A stretch of DNA of 64,000 bases from DAOTKC01 sp035449045 (GCA_035449045.1 DAOTKC010000002.1:1-64000); one strand, 5' to 3'. Numbered from the stretch's first letter, positions 1 through 8,492 are shown. Notes: generated from the letters alone by a model not told the origin. Numbers and translations: made by a program.

Positions 1-51
1 ATGCGGCTGTTAACCGCAGTGTCGTTGGTTCGAGTCCAACAGGGGGAGCCA
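1..51 (+). tRNA. tRNA-Asn (GTT), 5' end outside the window
   Basis: The window opens inside the anticodon arm. The loop reads CTGTTAA, giving anticodon GTT (Asn), closed by GCGG/CCGC. It is followed by a T arm (GTTGG, TTCGAGT, CCAAC), the 3' acceptor strand AGGGGGA, discriminator G and an encoded CCA ending at 51. The D arm and 5' acceptor strand lie upstream of the window. A terminator follows at once. The next genes are an AT-rich restriction-modification pair, and tRNA 3' ends are common insertion points for such DNA. Confidence 0.93.
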
Positions 52-55
52 AAAA

Positions 56-78
56 GAGTGCGAACGCACTCTTTTTTT
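56..78 (+). terminator. Rho-independent terminator of tRNA-Asn
   Basis: Stem GAGTGC / GCACTC with loop GAAC, preceded by A residues and followed by seven T residues. It sits 4 nt after the tRNA CCA end. Confidence 0.85.
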
Positions 79-150
79 ATTAACCGAATAAATTAATTTG
101 ATAAAAATCAAATGTATTTGTCAAGCTTTTTAATGTAGTGTTTCACATTA

Positions 151-903
151 TTATAAAATAACCTTAATAATTTCTCTAATATCATGATTATGGCTTGCCG
201 ATAGTGTTCCGAAAATTTTAATCAATTCAAGGAATATAGAAATATTATTTTCTGAAATTGTAAAAGATGCAAATTCGTTTTTATTTGCATTTCTACCTAT
301 TAACTCAATTCCATTATCCAGTTCGGCAATCGGGAAGCATAAATACAACATCGGCTGCGTTCCGCGTGCATATTGTCTTTCTTTAATTATTATTTCTACT
401 ACTATTTCAGACTGTTTGAATTGATAAATTAGTATAGGATATTCAACTTTAGTAAAAAGGAATTCTGTTCCATTAATTATTTTTAGTTCAGTATCTTGAC
501 GTAATATTTTTAAATTTGGATTCTGGTCCAGATAATCTGTATTTTTTAGATTAGATAAAAACTTAAAAATGTCGTCAAGTTGAATACTAGTAATAATATC
601 CCAGTCATAGAATAATTTTATGTATTCACTTAATTCATACAAAGCTTTTGTTTTGCCGTTTGCTCCAACAAAAATTAAGTCTTTCATTGTTGAAAGCTTA
701 GACTTTTCAAAATCATTGATCATTACGTCATATCCAATTTGCCATTCAACGTAACAATTTGCGTTAAAGTTTTCACTTCGTGTGGAAAATGGTAAACCAT
801 AATCATTAAGGATCGGACGCGTCTTAATTCTTGTTTTTCCTGAACCATTAACAAGAGGAATACTTACACTTATTGTCTTATCTTTAATCTCTTTAATAAA
901 CAT
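151..903 (-). CDS. probable type II restriction endonuclease (partner of the adjacent methyltransferase)
   Basis: A 250-residue protein of no family I can name with certainty. The assignment rests on position: it follows a gamma-type adenine methyltransferase, overlaps its 3' end by 11 bp and shares its very low GC content. The length fits a type II restriction enzyme. A possible PD-(D/E)XK active site lies in the middle, where QDTELK resembles the ELK core of MutH/Sau3AI-like nucleases, but this is weak. The segment FVGANGKTKALYELSEYI is loosely P-loop-like and probably coincidental. There is no signal peptide or membrane segment. The ATG at 903 has only a weak GAGA upstream, consistent with translational coupling to the methyltransferase. 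It could also be an unrelated accessory protein. Confidence 0.55.
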   Translation of the reverse strand: MFIKEIKDKTISVSIPLVNGSGKTRIKTRPILNDYGLPFSTRSENFNANCYVEWQIGYDVMINDFEKSKLSTMKDLIFVGANGKTKALYELSEYIKLFYDWDIITSIQLDDIFKFLSNLKNTDYLDQNPNLKILRQDTELKIINGTEFLFTKVEYPILIYQFKQSEIVVEIIIKERQYARGTQPMLYLCFPIAELDNGIELIGRNANKNEFASFTISENNISIFLELIKIFGTLSASHNHDIREIIKVIL

Positions 904-2029
904 AGATATCTCGCAATAATTTTTTAAAATATAGATCTATTTTTGACCGATCTGCCGCTCTGAAATTAATATTAATTTTGTTTTGTAAAAAGGGATATTT
1001 CATTAAACAAGCGTGGACAAATTCTTCTTTTATCATATTGAATTCATCAAAATCAATAAACACTTCATAATTACCCCAAAAATAAGGTATTTGATCCGCA
1101 TATTCTTTAAATATATCAACATAACAATAAAAATGGAATTTTTCAACATCGACGATTATAGCATTGCTAGAATATTCTTCTATAAAAGTTTTATTTCTCT
1201 TTAAAGCGTTAATGTCGCGCATTGTGTAAAAGAGAATACTCTTATCATTAAGTTTTGCATTTTTTTGAGGGTATTTCGAAATATAATTCGAAATCACATC
1301 TCTTTTTAAGATAAATTTTTTATCATCAACTGTCTTCCAGATTCTATTTTTTATGTCTTGATATATTATGCCGCTTGCTCGTTTATATAGGATTATAACA
1401 ATCGGAAATCCCATGGATTTGCTTGTCATCGTAAAGTCTTGACTATTAACAATTACGCTATCAACAATTGAGTAATTTGAATAGAAGGCATTTAGTAATT
1501 TGTAATTTGCGTATTTAATCAAATAAGATAACGGATGTAAAATAGCAATATAATCAGCGCATAGTTTATTGTATGAAAGTAAAAAAGAGATACCTAAATC
1601 TCTTGTTTTGATATCTTCGTCAATTTCACATGGTTCCGGTTTTTTTAAAGTGTTTTTGACAAATGATGTTGTGTCATTATAAGGCGGATTGCCAATGATA
1701 ATTAATTTTTCGTTTTCATCAATATCAAACATTGCTCTACTAACTTTATATAGAGCATTTTTATTATAATATTTAATATTAATATTATTTTTTGATTTTG
1801 CAATTTGGACTGCTTCTAAGTCAATATCATTACATTTAAGACTTCTAAATTTATTGTTACATTTGTTTAAAAATGTTCCGTAACCACACGCTGTGTCTAT
1901 TAAAACATATTCTTCGGTGTTCTTAATATTTCTATAAATCATATCATGAACGATATTAACAAATCTTTGAGGAGTATAAAAGCAACCAAAATCAGTCATT
2001 TCTTTATATGTTAAATGTTGTTGAATCAT
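893..2029 (-). CDS. DNA N6-adenine methyltransferase (type II, gamma-like)
   Basis: A 378-residue SAM-dependent DNA methyltransferase. The N-terminal GCFYTPQRFVNIVHDMI is a motif X-like helix. Motif I (SAM binding) is DTACGYGTFL at about residues 45-54. Motif IV, the catalytic NPPY, lies in IIIGNPPYND at about residue 113. The order X-I-IV followed by a C-terminal target recognition region is the gamma arrangement, and NPPY implies N6-adenine methylation. The protein is expected to protect host DNA from the endonuclease encoded directly downstream. The ATG at 2029 has a strong AGAGGAGGT site 6-7 nt upstream. The gene is much more AT-rich than the rest of the window and uses AT-ending codons, a sign of transfer. 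The recognition sequence cannot be predicted here. Confidence 0.88.
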   Translation of the reverse strand: MIQQHLTYKEMTDFGCFYTPQRFVNIVHDMIYRNIKNTEEYVLIDTACGYGTFLNKCNNKFRSLKCNDIDLEAVQIAKSKNNINIKYYNKNALYKVSRAMFDIDENEKLIIIGNPPYNDTTSFVKNTLKKPEPCEIDEDIKTRDLGISFLLSYNKLCADYIAILHPLSYLIKYANYKLLNAFYSNYSIVDSVIVNSQDFTMTSKSMGFPIVIILYKRASGIIYQDIKNRIWKTVDDKKFILKRDVISNYISKYPQKNAKLNDKSILFYTMRDINALKRNKTFIEEYSSNAIIVDVEKFHFYCYVDIFKEYADQIPYFWGNYEVFIDFDEFNMIKEEFVHACLMKYPFLQNKININFRAADRSKIDLYFKKLLRDIYVY

Positions 2030-2035
2030 TTTTTA

Positions 2036-2044
2036 CCTCCTCTT
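2036..2044 (-). promoter_or_regulatory. strong ribosome binding site of the methyltransferase gene
   Basis: On the minus strand AGAGGAGGT lies 6-7 nt before the ATG at 2029. It fixes the start of the methyltransferase. Confidence 0.7.
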
Positions 2045-2210
2045 TGTTATTTTTAAATATCTATATTTAAATATATCATAAAATTTTACTTCCGCATATT
2101 GCTAATTGAAATTTTTCGACTTATTTATATTAATTAAGAATGCAATTATGTTTGCGCTTAATGAAAGACCGCAATAAGAATATAATAGACAATTTTAAAA
2201 CACCAAAATA

Positions 2211-2374
2211 CTAAAAGTCATTTGTTAGATAGTATAATTTGGCAAATTGAAAAATGATAGTAGACTCCAACTGCAAAAATCCACTAAAAGAATAGTTTTG
2301 CGATGTCGTAGATCCGCCTGCGCCTTTAACTTGCCAGACTTTGCCATGCGAAGTAACAGTTGATATTTTCCCAT
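2211..2374 (-). pseudogene. frameshifted remnant of a small DUF2188-like gene
   Basis: On the minus strand an AAAGAGGT site is followed by ATG at 2374 and the codons MGKYQ. After a one-base shift, a neighbouring frame reads TVTSHGKVWQVKGAGGST. That string fits the start of the small DUF2188 family, whose members typically read like MGKY.VVPH...WAVKGAGNS. The residues after it (TSQNYSFSGFL...) no longer look like the family, and the frame ends at a TAG at 2211-2213. The simplest reading is a decayed gene with one lost base near 2358 and a degraded 3' half. The family assignment is from memory of the consensus and was not searched. Confidence 0.45.
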
Positions 2375-2666
2375 ATTTTCACCTCTTTGCTGCCGATTAT
2401 CGTAATAATCCGTAAAGTGTTATGTCAATTATAAACAACAAGATATTGTAGTTTTATAGTTATTCTAGAAAATTTCTTTTTTTATGCAAGAGCCGAACGG
2501 GGTGTTCGATTTTTCTGTATTTTAGAATGAGGAGAGTGCCGATAAGTTGAGGGCGGGCGGAGGTTAGCGGGGGAAATAAAAATTTAAGGCCGTTTTTGGA
2601 AGATTTTGCTGGATTATGGGAGAGTTACAGTTTATACTATATCCAAACACTTAAGGCGAGGTTTTT
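2375..2666. other. intergenic region before the molybdenum cofactor operon
   Basis: No gene is supported here. It moves from AT-rich sequence into average composition. A weak hairpin with a T run (CGAAC / GTTCG, 2494-2508, then ATTTTT) could end leftward-originating transcripts. A TATACT hexamer near 2635 could be a -10 box for the operon, but I see no good -35. No molybdenum cofactor riboswitch pattern was recognised. Confidence 0.4.
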
Positions 2667-3158
2667 ATGTTTACGGCGGCAGTGATTACCGTCAGCGATA
2701 AAGGATATGCGGGCGAGCGCGAGGATTTGAGCGGGCCGGCTATCCGCGCTATTTTAGAAAAGGCGGGATATAAGGTTTTGCCTGCGGTCATAGTGCCCGA
2801 CGAAGCAGAGAAGATCACCGACGCGCTGCATAAGGCCGCGGCGGCGGGAGCAAATTTGATTTTGACTTCGGGAGGCACCGGCTTTTCGCCGCGCGACGTA
2901 ACGCCCGAGGCGACGGCGAGCGTCATCGAGCGTCCGGCACCCGGAATTGCCGAGGCAATCAGGGCGAACAGCATGAAATACACCGACAGGGCAATGCTTT
3001 CGCGGGGCATTGCGGGGATTGTAGGAAAAAGCCTCGTCGTCAACCTTCCCGGCTCGCCCAAGGCGGTTAAAGAGAGCCTGGAGTTTATTCTGCCGGCCAT
3101 CCATCACGGCCTTGAAATTCTTTTGGGCGCCTCTTCCGAATGCGCCCGCAAAGATTAG
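2667..3158 (+). CDS. mog: MogA/MoaB family molybdopterin adenylyltransferase
   Basis: A 163-residue cytoplasmic protein of the MogA/MoaB family, which adenylates molybdopterin before metal insertion by MoeA. The family signature TSGGTGFSPRDVTPEA is at about residues 73-88, and LVVNLPGSPKAVKE near residues 120-133 matches the second conserved block. The N-terminal TVSDKGYAGEREDLSG is also typical. GGCGAGG precedes the ATG by about 6 nt. It is the first gene of a rightward molybdenum cofactor cluster. MogA and MoaB cannot be separated by eye, and the symbol is given for the function rather than strict orthology. Confidence 0.88.
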   Translation: MFTAAVITVSDKGYAGEREDLSGPAIRAILEKAGYKVLPAVIVPDEAEKITDALHKAAAAGANLILTSGGTGFSPRDVTPEATASVIERPAPGIAEAIRANSMKYTDRAMLSRGIAGIVGKSLVVNLPGSPKAVKESLEFILPAIHHGLEILLGASSECARKD

Positions 3159-3325
3159 CAAAATTGGCGAGTTAGATTAGCTTCAAGAAAATACTTTGAG
3201 CTAAAGAGATTTAGCAAGAAAACTTTAAGAAAAAAATGTAGCGGATAGGTTTTGCAAACATAGCTTTGAAGACAAAAAGGATGTAAACTTTAGTAGGTCT
3301 GACGAACTAAAGATTTCTAAAAAGA

Positions 3326-4546
3326 ATGGAGTTTTTCAACGTAATTTCGCTCGGCGAAGCAAAGGAAAAAGTAATAAGTAGGCTCGGCTACATCGGTAGC
3401 ACCGGCATGGTCGCGGCTGAAAAAAGCTTGGGCAGGGTTACGGCCGACGATTTGCTTTCGCCCGAAAGTCTGCCCGCCTATCACAAATCCACTGTCGACG
3501 GCTACGCATTGCGTGCGCAGGATACCTACGCCGCGACCGACAGCGTCCCCGCCGTTTTGAAGCTTGTAGGGAAAGTTGAGATGGGCAGGGCGCCTCAGCT
3601 TGTTTTAGCTGAGGGTGAAGCGGCCTACGTGCCGACGGGCGGGCTTCTTCCCGACGGCGCCGACAGTGTGGCGGCTATTGAGGACACGCAAAACTACGGC
3701 GGCGAAATAGCGGTGTTCAAGCGTCTGCGTTTGCGCGAAAACGCGCTTTACACGGGCGAGGATATTCAAAAAAACGCCGTCATAGCCCCAAAAGGCTCCG
3801 TTATCACGCCCATGACCTTGGGACTGGCGTCGGGCGCGGGCGTCGGGGAAATAGCGGTTTTCAAGGAAACAAGCTTTTTCATAATTTCGACGGGCGACGA
3901 ACTTTCGGGTTTGGGAGAGCCGGTTGAGAAGGGCAAAATCCGCGATATAAATACCTACGTTCTGTCGGCGCTGGCAGTCTGCTCGGGGCACAAAGTCGCG
4001 GGCATGGTGCGCGTTAAGGACGACTTGAACGAGCTGATGGCCGCGATGGCCGAGGGCGCGCGCCGCGCCGACATCGTGCTGGTCTCGGGAGGCAGCAGCA
4101 TAGGCGAGCGCGACTACACCTGCGCCGCGATAAAGGCACTCGGCGGCGAGGTTTTCGTCAAGGGCATTGCAATGAAACCGGGCAAACCCACCGTCTGCGG
4201 CACAGTTTTAAATAAAGTGGTTTTCGGACTGCCCGGCCATCCCATGGCGGCGGCAATCGTCTATAAAATGCTGGTTTCCGCCTCGATTAAGAGCATCCGC
4301 GGCCAAACCGACAAGCCCCTCTGCTTTGCCGAGGCGGAATGCAATTTCCCCTCCTCGCCGGGGCGGCTGACCTGTCAAGCGGTGAAATGCACCGCGGCGG
4401 ACGGCAAAATCACGGCGCGGCCGCTGTTCGGTAAATCGGGCACGCTGAGCCCGCTCGCCGAGGCCGACGGGTTTATAATAATTCCCGAAAACGCCGAGGG
4501 CGTTTACCAAGGAAACACCGCCGCCGTTTTCGGCTTCACCGATTGA
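3326..4546 (+). CDS. moeA: molybdopterin molybdenumtransferase MoeA
   Basis: A 406-residue protein of normal length for MoeA, which inserts molybdate (or tungstate) into adenylated molybdopterin. Seen in order: the N-terminal MoeA domain with SLPAYHKSTVDGYALRAQDT, the region VPTGGLLPDGADSV, the MoCF-binding fold with STGDEL and VSGGSSIGERDY, then KPGKPTVCG and GLPGHPMAA, followed by the C-terminal domain IV. The start ATG at 3326 has no clear Shine-Dalgarno. A 167-bp gap separates it from mog, so it may have its own promoter, though none is obvious. Confidence 0.93.
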   Translation: MEFFNVISLGEAKEKVISRLGYIGSTGMVAAEKSLGRVTADDLLSPESLPAYHKSTVDGYALRAQDTYAATDSVPAVLKLVGKVEMGRAPQLVLAEGEAAYVPTGGLLPDGADSVAAIEDTQNYGGEIAVFKRLRLRENALYTGEDIQKNAVIAPKGSVITPMTLGLASGAGVGEIAVFKETSFFIISTGDELSGLGEPVEKGKIRDINTYVLSALAVCSGHKVAGMVRVKDDLNELMAAMAEGARRADIVLVSGGSSIGERDYTCAAIKALGGEVFVKGIAMKPGKPTVCGTVLNKVVFGLPGHPMAAAIVYKMLVSASIKSIRGQTDKPLCFAEAECNFPSSPGRLTCQAVKCTAADGKITARPLFGKSGTLSPLAEADGFIIIPENAEGVYQGNTAAVFGFTD

Positions 4547-4574
4547 GTCAGTCGTAAAACGCAACTTGCTAATG

Positions 4575-4583
4575 TGGTATAAT
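4575..4583 (+). promoter_or_regulatory. extended -10 promoter, transcript start almost at the ATG
   Basis: TGGTATAAT is a consensus extended -10 element. Initiation about 7 nt downstream would fall near 4590, leaving only a few bases before the ATG at 4594. No -35 or Shine-Dalgarno is visible, so the mRNA may be practically leaderless. Confidence 0.55.
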
Positions 4584-4593
4584 TATATTTGTT

Positions 4594-6489
4594 ATGGATG
4601 ACAGAAAAACATACATCGAAAATAACGACGACAAAGAGGCGCTTTCGGGCTATTTGAAGGAGCTGGGCGCGCTTTCGCCGGGCGTGGAGGAGATATCGCC
4701 GGTTTCGGCGCTATTTAGAGTTTCCGCCGAGGCGGTCTACGCCAAGATGTGCGACCCCACCTACAACGCCGCCGCCATGGACGGCATCGCCGTCGCCGCC
4801 GAAAAGACAGCCGACGCCTGCGAGAGCAGGCCGCTAAGGCTTGTCGAAGGCAGGGATTTCGAGTATATCAACACGGGCGGCGCGCTTACGGAGAGCTGCA
4901 ACGCCGTCATAATGATTGAGGACGTCATCAAGGTTTCCGACAGCGAGGTTGAAATAATAGCACCTGCTTATCCTTGGCAACACGTCCGTGTAATCGGCGA
5001 AAGTATTGTGGCGGGCGAGATGGTCATACCATCCAACCACGTCATAGGCGCCGCCGACATCGGCGCGATTATAGCATCGGGCAACACGCGCGTCAAAGTT
5101 TACCGTAAGCCGCGCGTCGGCATAATCCCCACCGGCGCCGAGATGACCGAAAACCCCGACGAGCTTTGCTCGGGACGGTTGATGGAATCCAACAGCAAGG
5201 TGTTCGCCGCGCTCGTTACGCAATACGGCGGCGAGACGACGAGGTATACGACTTCGCCCGACGAGCCGTTTGAGCTTAAGAAGAGGATAGAAAGAGCCGT
5301 CTCGGAAAACGACATCGTCATCGTCAACGCGGGAAGCTCGGCGGGCACAAAGGACCACACCGTCAAGGTCATCGGCGAGCTCGGAAAGGTGGTAGTCCAC
5401 GGCGTGGCTATTAAGCCGGGCAAGCCGACAATACTCGGCATAATAGCAGGCAAGCCCGTGCTGGGAATTCCCGGCTATCCCGTATCGGCGTATTTAGTGT
5501 TTGAAATGTTCGCGCGGCCGCTGATTTTGGCCTTGGCAGGACGGAGAACCGAGGAAGGCGAATTCGTTCAAGCGGTGCTGACACGGCGGATAACCAGCAG
5601 CTTCAAAAACGCCGAATTAATTCGCATGGCGTTGGGCGAGGTGGGAGGCAGGCTGGTGGCTACGCCGAGAGAACGCGGCGCGGCGGCGATTATGAGTCTT
5701 GTTCGCGCCGACGGCCTGCTTAGGGTGGACAGGCTGACGGAAGGCATAGAAGCGGGCGAGAGCGTTCCGGTAAAGCTCATGAAGCCTCTTTCGGAGATAA
5801 AAAAATCGCTCGTCATTATCGGAAGCCACGATATGATTATTGATGTCATCGCCGACAAAATCCCCATCTCCTCCGCACACGTCGGCAGCATGGGGGGCAT
5901 ATTCGCCATGGAGCGCGGCGAATGCCACATAGCGCCGATACACCTTCTCGACGAGGAAAGCGGCGAATATAACGTTCCCTACGTCAAGAAATATTTCAAA
6001 GGCAGAAAAATGGCGCTGATTAAAGGCGTGGGGCGCGTCCAAGGTTTTTTAACTTTGGCGGGAAATCCTAAGAATATTTACTCACTTAACGATATTGAAG
6101 CGCGAAATCTTACTTACGCCAACCGCCAGAGAGGGGCGGGAACGCGCATTCTTTTCGACTATATGCTTAAAAAGAGCGGCATTCGGCCCTCCGACATTTT
6201 GGGATATGAAAAGGAATTCGGCACCCATCTCGCCGTCGCGGCGGCTGTAAAAAACGGCGTCGCCGACACCGGCCTTGCCGTGCTTTCGGCGGCGAAAGCG
6301 CTCGAGCTTGACTTTAGCGAGGTGGCGAACGAGCAATACGATTTCCTCTTGCCCTTTGAATATCTTGCCGACGAGCGAGTTGGGGCGTTCATCGAGGTTT
6401 TGAAGTCGGAATATTTCAAGACCAAGCTCGCCGAGCTGGGCGGCTACACCATGGATGGCATCGGCGACATCGTAGAGGTTGACGGATGA
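4594..6489 (+). CDS. MoeA-like protein fused to a C-terminal substrate-binding-protein-like domain
   Basis: 631 residues in two parts. Residues ~1-400 are a MoeA module: DPTYNAAAMDGIAVAAE, EYINTGGALTESCNAV, GIIPTGAEM, NAGSSAGTKDHT, KPGKPTILG and GIPGYPVSAY. Residues ~405-631 resemble the PBP-like domain often fused to MoeA in Clostridia and archaea: SLVIIGSHDMIIDVIAD, SAHVGSMGG, LTYANRQRGAGTR and ADTGLAVLSAAKALELDF. The C-terminal part probably binds molybdate, tungstate or an intermediate; its ligand is inferred. The gene ends in an ATGA overlap with moaA, so the two are translationally coupled. A second MoeA paralogue next to moeA may indicate separate handling of Mo and W. Confidence 0.88.
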   Translation: MDDRKTYIENNDDKEALSGYLKELGALSPGVEEISPVSALFRVSAEAVYAKMCDPTYNAAAMDGIAVAAEKTADACESRPLRLVEGRDFEYINTGGALTESCNAVIMIEDVIKVSDSEVEIIAPAYPWQHVRVIGESIVAGEMVIPSNHVIGAADIGAIIASGNTRVKVYRKPRVGIIPTGAEMTENPDELCSGRLMESNSKVFAALVTQYGGETTRYTTSPDEPFELKKRIERAVSENDIVIVNAGSSAGTKDHTVKVIGELGKVVVHGVAIKPGKPTILGIIAGKPVLGIPGYPVSAYLVFEMFARPLILALAGRRTEEGEFVQAVLTRRITSSFKNAELIRMALGEVGGRLVATPRERGAAAIMSLVRADGLLRVDRLTEGIEAGESVPVKLMKPLSEIKKSLVIIGSHDMIIDVIADKIPISSAHVGSMGGIFAMERGECHIAPIHLLDEESGEYNVPYVKKYFKGRKMALIKGVGRVQGFLTLAGNPKNIYSLNDIEARNLTYANRQRGAGTRILFDYMLKKSGIRPSDILGYEKEFGTHLAVAAAVKNGVADTGLAVLSAAKALELDFSEVANEQYDFLLPFEYLADERVGAFIEVLKSEYFKTKLAELGGYTMDGIGDIVEVDG

Positions 6490-7427
6490 AGGACGGCTTG
6501 GGACGCGAAATAAACTACGCGAGGATTTCCGTCACCGACCTTTGTAATTTGAGGTGCCGCTACTGCATGCCCGAGGAAGGCATATTAAAAAAAGAGCACC
6601 GCGAGATTTTGTCGATCGAAAAGCTTTCCCAAATCGCGGCTAGCCTTGCCGAGCTTGGCTTTGAAAAAATCAGAGTTACGGGCGGCGAGCCTTTAGTGCG
6701 GCGCGGCATAGACGCCTTTTTAAACTATCTCGGCGGCCTCAACTTCGCCACGCTCGCCCTTACCACCAACGGCATGCTTCTTAGCGAAAACGTCGGCGTT
6801 TTAAAGAGCGCGGGAGTCGATTTGATTAATGTGAGCTTGGACACGCTGAACGCCGAAAAATACCGTTATATCACCTGCCGCGGCGACCTTGCGGCGGCGC
6901 TTGCGGGGATTGAAAGCGCGATAGAGGCGGGCGTTTTTCAGGTTAAAATCAACGCCGTGCTCTTAAAAGGCATAAACGACAACGAGGTGTCCGATTTTAT
7001 CCGCTTTTCCGAAAGCCGAGGCGTCGAGGTTCGATTTATCGAACTCATGCCTTTTTCATCGCAGAGAAAATTCGCCGAGGAGCATTTTATTGGGGCGGGC
7101 GAAATAATAAAAAATCATCCCGAACTTGAGTATTTCGGCTCGGCGGGAAATTCGACCGCCGAATATTATAAGACGAAAAATGGCGGGCTAATCGGGTTTA
7201 TCCGCCCGATGTCCAAAAAATTCTGCGCGCAGTGCAATCGTATAAGAATAACGGCCGACGGCATGCTGCTCACCTGCCTTCACAACAACGGCGCCTTCGA
7301 CTTAAAGCCTTATATCGGCGGCGGGCTGACGGAATTCATCAAAGGCTGCATTCAAAAAAAACAATCGGCGCACCGCCTTGAAGACGGCGAGCTTCAATGC
7401 CGCGACATGAAGGATATAGGAGGCTAA
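6486..7427 (+). CDS. moaA: GTP 3',8-cyclase MoaA
   Basis: A 313-residue radical SAM enzyme that, with MoaC, converts GTP to cyclic pyranopterin monophosphate. The N-terminal 4Fe-4S/SAM motif CNLRCRYC gives Cys 20, 24 and 27. A C-terminal second cluster is seen as CAQC followed 13 residues later by Cys. RVTGGEPLVRRG is the SAM-binding GGEP region. The protein ends in the double glycine (DIGG) required for MoaA activity in characterised homologues. The start overlaps the previous stop (ATGA). Its last codons hold the AGGAGG that serves moaC. Confidence 0.96.
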   Translation: MKDGLGREINYARISVTDLCNLRCRYCMPEEGILKKEHREILSIEKLSQIAASLAELGFEKIRVTGGEPLVRRGIDAFLNYLGGLNFATLALTTNGMLLSENVGVLKSAGVDLINVSLDTLNAEKYRYITCRGDLAAALAGIESAIEAGVFQVKINAVLLKGINDNEVSDFIRFSESRGVEVRFIELMPFSSQRKFAEEHFIGAGEIIKNHPELEYFGSAGNSTAEYYKTKNGGLIGFIRPMSKKFCAQCNRIRITADGMLLTCLHNNGAFDLKPYIGGGLTEFIKGCIQKKQSAHRLEDGELQCRDMKDIGG

Positions 7428-7431
7428 GTTT

Positions 7432-7902
7432 ATGGAACTCAGTCACATAGCGCCCGACGGAAGCGTCAAGATGGTGGGCGTCGGTGAAAAAGCGGTCACC
7501 AAGCGGACGGCAACCGCTGAGGGGCGGATAACGATGCGGCCGGAAACCCTTATAAAAATCAAGGAAGGCGCGATAAAGAAGGGCGATGTGCTTGCCGCGG
7601 CAAAGATAGCCGGCATTATGGCGGCAAAAAAGACGGCCGACCTCATCCCCCTTTGCCATAATATCCCCCTCGATAACTGCGAAATAAATTTTGAGTTTTT
7701 GTTATCGGGCGTTAAGGTTACGGCGAGGGCGGAGGCGACGGCAAAAACCGGAGTCGAGATGGAAGCGCTTATCGCCGCCGCAACGGCGTTGGTTACAATC
7801 TACGACATGGCTAAAGCTATTGACAAAGCTATGACGATAGAGGGCGTTCGGCTTATCGAAAAGACGGGCGGGAAAAGCGGAACTTACAGGCGCGAAGAAT
7901 AA
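7432..7902 (+). CDS. moaC: cyclic pyranopterin monophosphate synthase MoaC
   Basis: 156 residues, the usual MoaC length. MVGVGEKAVTKRTATAEG at the N-terminus and ADLIPLCHNIPLDN, with the conserved LCH, are family hallmarks. GVEMEALIAAATALVTIYDM is the conserved dimer/active-site helix. It acts directly after MoaA in molybdopterin synthesis. The gene starts 4 bp after moaA with AGGAGG inside the moaA 3' end, so co-translation is likely. Confidence 0.96.
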   Translation: MELSHIAPDGSVKMVGVGEKAVTKRTATAEGRITMRPETLIKIKEGAIKKGDVLAAAKIAGIMAAKKTADLIPLCHNIPLDNCEINFEFLLSGVKVTARAEATAKTGVEMEALIAAATALVTIYDMAKAIDKAMTIEGVRLIEKTGGKSGTYRREE

Positions 7903-7932
7903 TAAAGCGGATTATCGGGTTTGGGAGGATAT

Positions 7933-8373
7933 ATGGACGCAAGAGTGGTCGCGGTCAACATCAGCGAAAATAAGGGAACGGTCAAGCACTCGATTGAGGC
8001 GGGCAACTTCATAGCCGACTTCGGGCTTGAGGGCGACGCACACGCCGGCAAGGGCATAAGGCAGGTCAGCCTTCTCGGCCGCGAAAGCTACTTGAAGTAT
8101 AAAGACAGAGAGATTAAGGGGTTTTGCGACGGCAAATTCGCCGAAAACATCACGACGGAGGGCATAATTCTCTACGAACTTCCCATCGGAACCAAGCTTA
8201 AGATAGGGGAAACAATTCAGGAAGTGACAAAAATCGGCAAGGAGTGCCACCAAGGCTGCGAAATTCAAAGGCTGGTGGGCAGCTGCATAATGCCCAAAGA
8301 GGGCATTTTTACGCGCGTTCTTAAGGGCGGCATAATTCAACTCGGCGACTTGATTACCGTGCTGACGGATTAA
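7933..8373 (+). CDS. MOSC domain protein
   Basis: About 146 residues forming a stand-alone MOSC domain, as found at the C-terminus of molybdenum cofactor sulfurases. Typical features are GLEGDAHAGKG, RQVSLLGRESY, GKFAENITTEGI, GTKLKIGETIQEVTKIGKEC and the C-terminal GGIIQLGD. The conserved Cys in GKECHQGCEIQ is present. Such small MOSC proteins accompany moa/moe genes in Clostridia and are thought to bind or deliver the cofactor; the exact role is not established. GGGAGG lies just upstream of the ATG at 7933. A TTG at 7921 is a less likely start. It is the last gene of the Moco cluster. Confidence 0.85.
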   Translation: MDARVVAVNISENKGTVKHSIEAGNFIADFGLEGDAHAGKGIRQVSLLGRESYLKYKDREIKGFCDGKFAENITTEGIILYELPIGTKLKIGETIQEVTKIGKECHQGCEIQRLVGSCIMPKEGIFTRVLKGGIIQLGDLITVLTD

Positions 8374-8434
8374 TATATCAACTCTACAATCGGTGTAAAT
8401 TCTTCGCTGCGGGTGCCTTGAGATAGTAATTGAC

Positions 8435-8463
8435 TTGACGAAAAGTATCGAAAAATGTATAAT
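8435..8463 (+). promoter_or_regulatory. sigma-A type promoter of the 8493 lipoprotein gene
   Basis: TTGACG, 17-bp spacer, TATAAT. An AAGGAG site at 8479 and ATG at 8493 follow. Confidence 0.8.
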
Positions 8464-8492
8464 ATCGATTACTAACTCAAGGAGAACATTCT

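Noticed and set aside
2030..2666. Right-hand attachment site repeating the tRNA-Asn 3' end
   Set aside because: No copy of the tRNA 3' sequence (GTTCGAGTCCAAC...) and no integrase gene was found, so integration at the tRNA is not proven.
2375..2666. Molybdenum cofactor riboswitch before the moa/moe genes
   Set aside because: No matching conserved pattern or convincing multi-stem structure was recognised in the leader.
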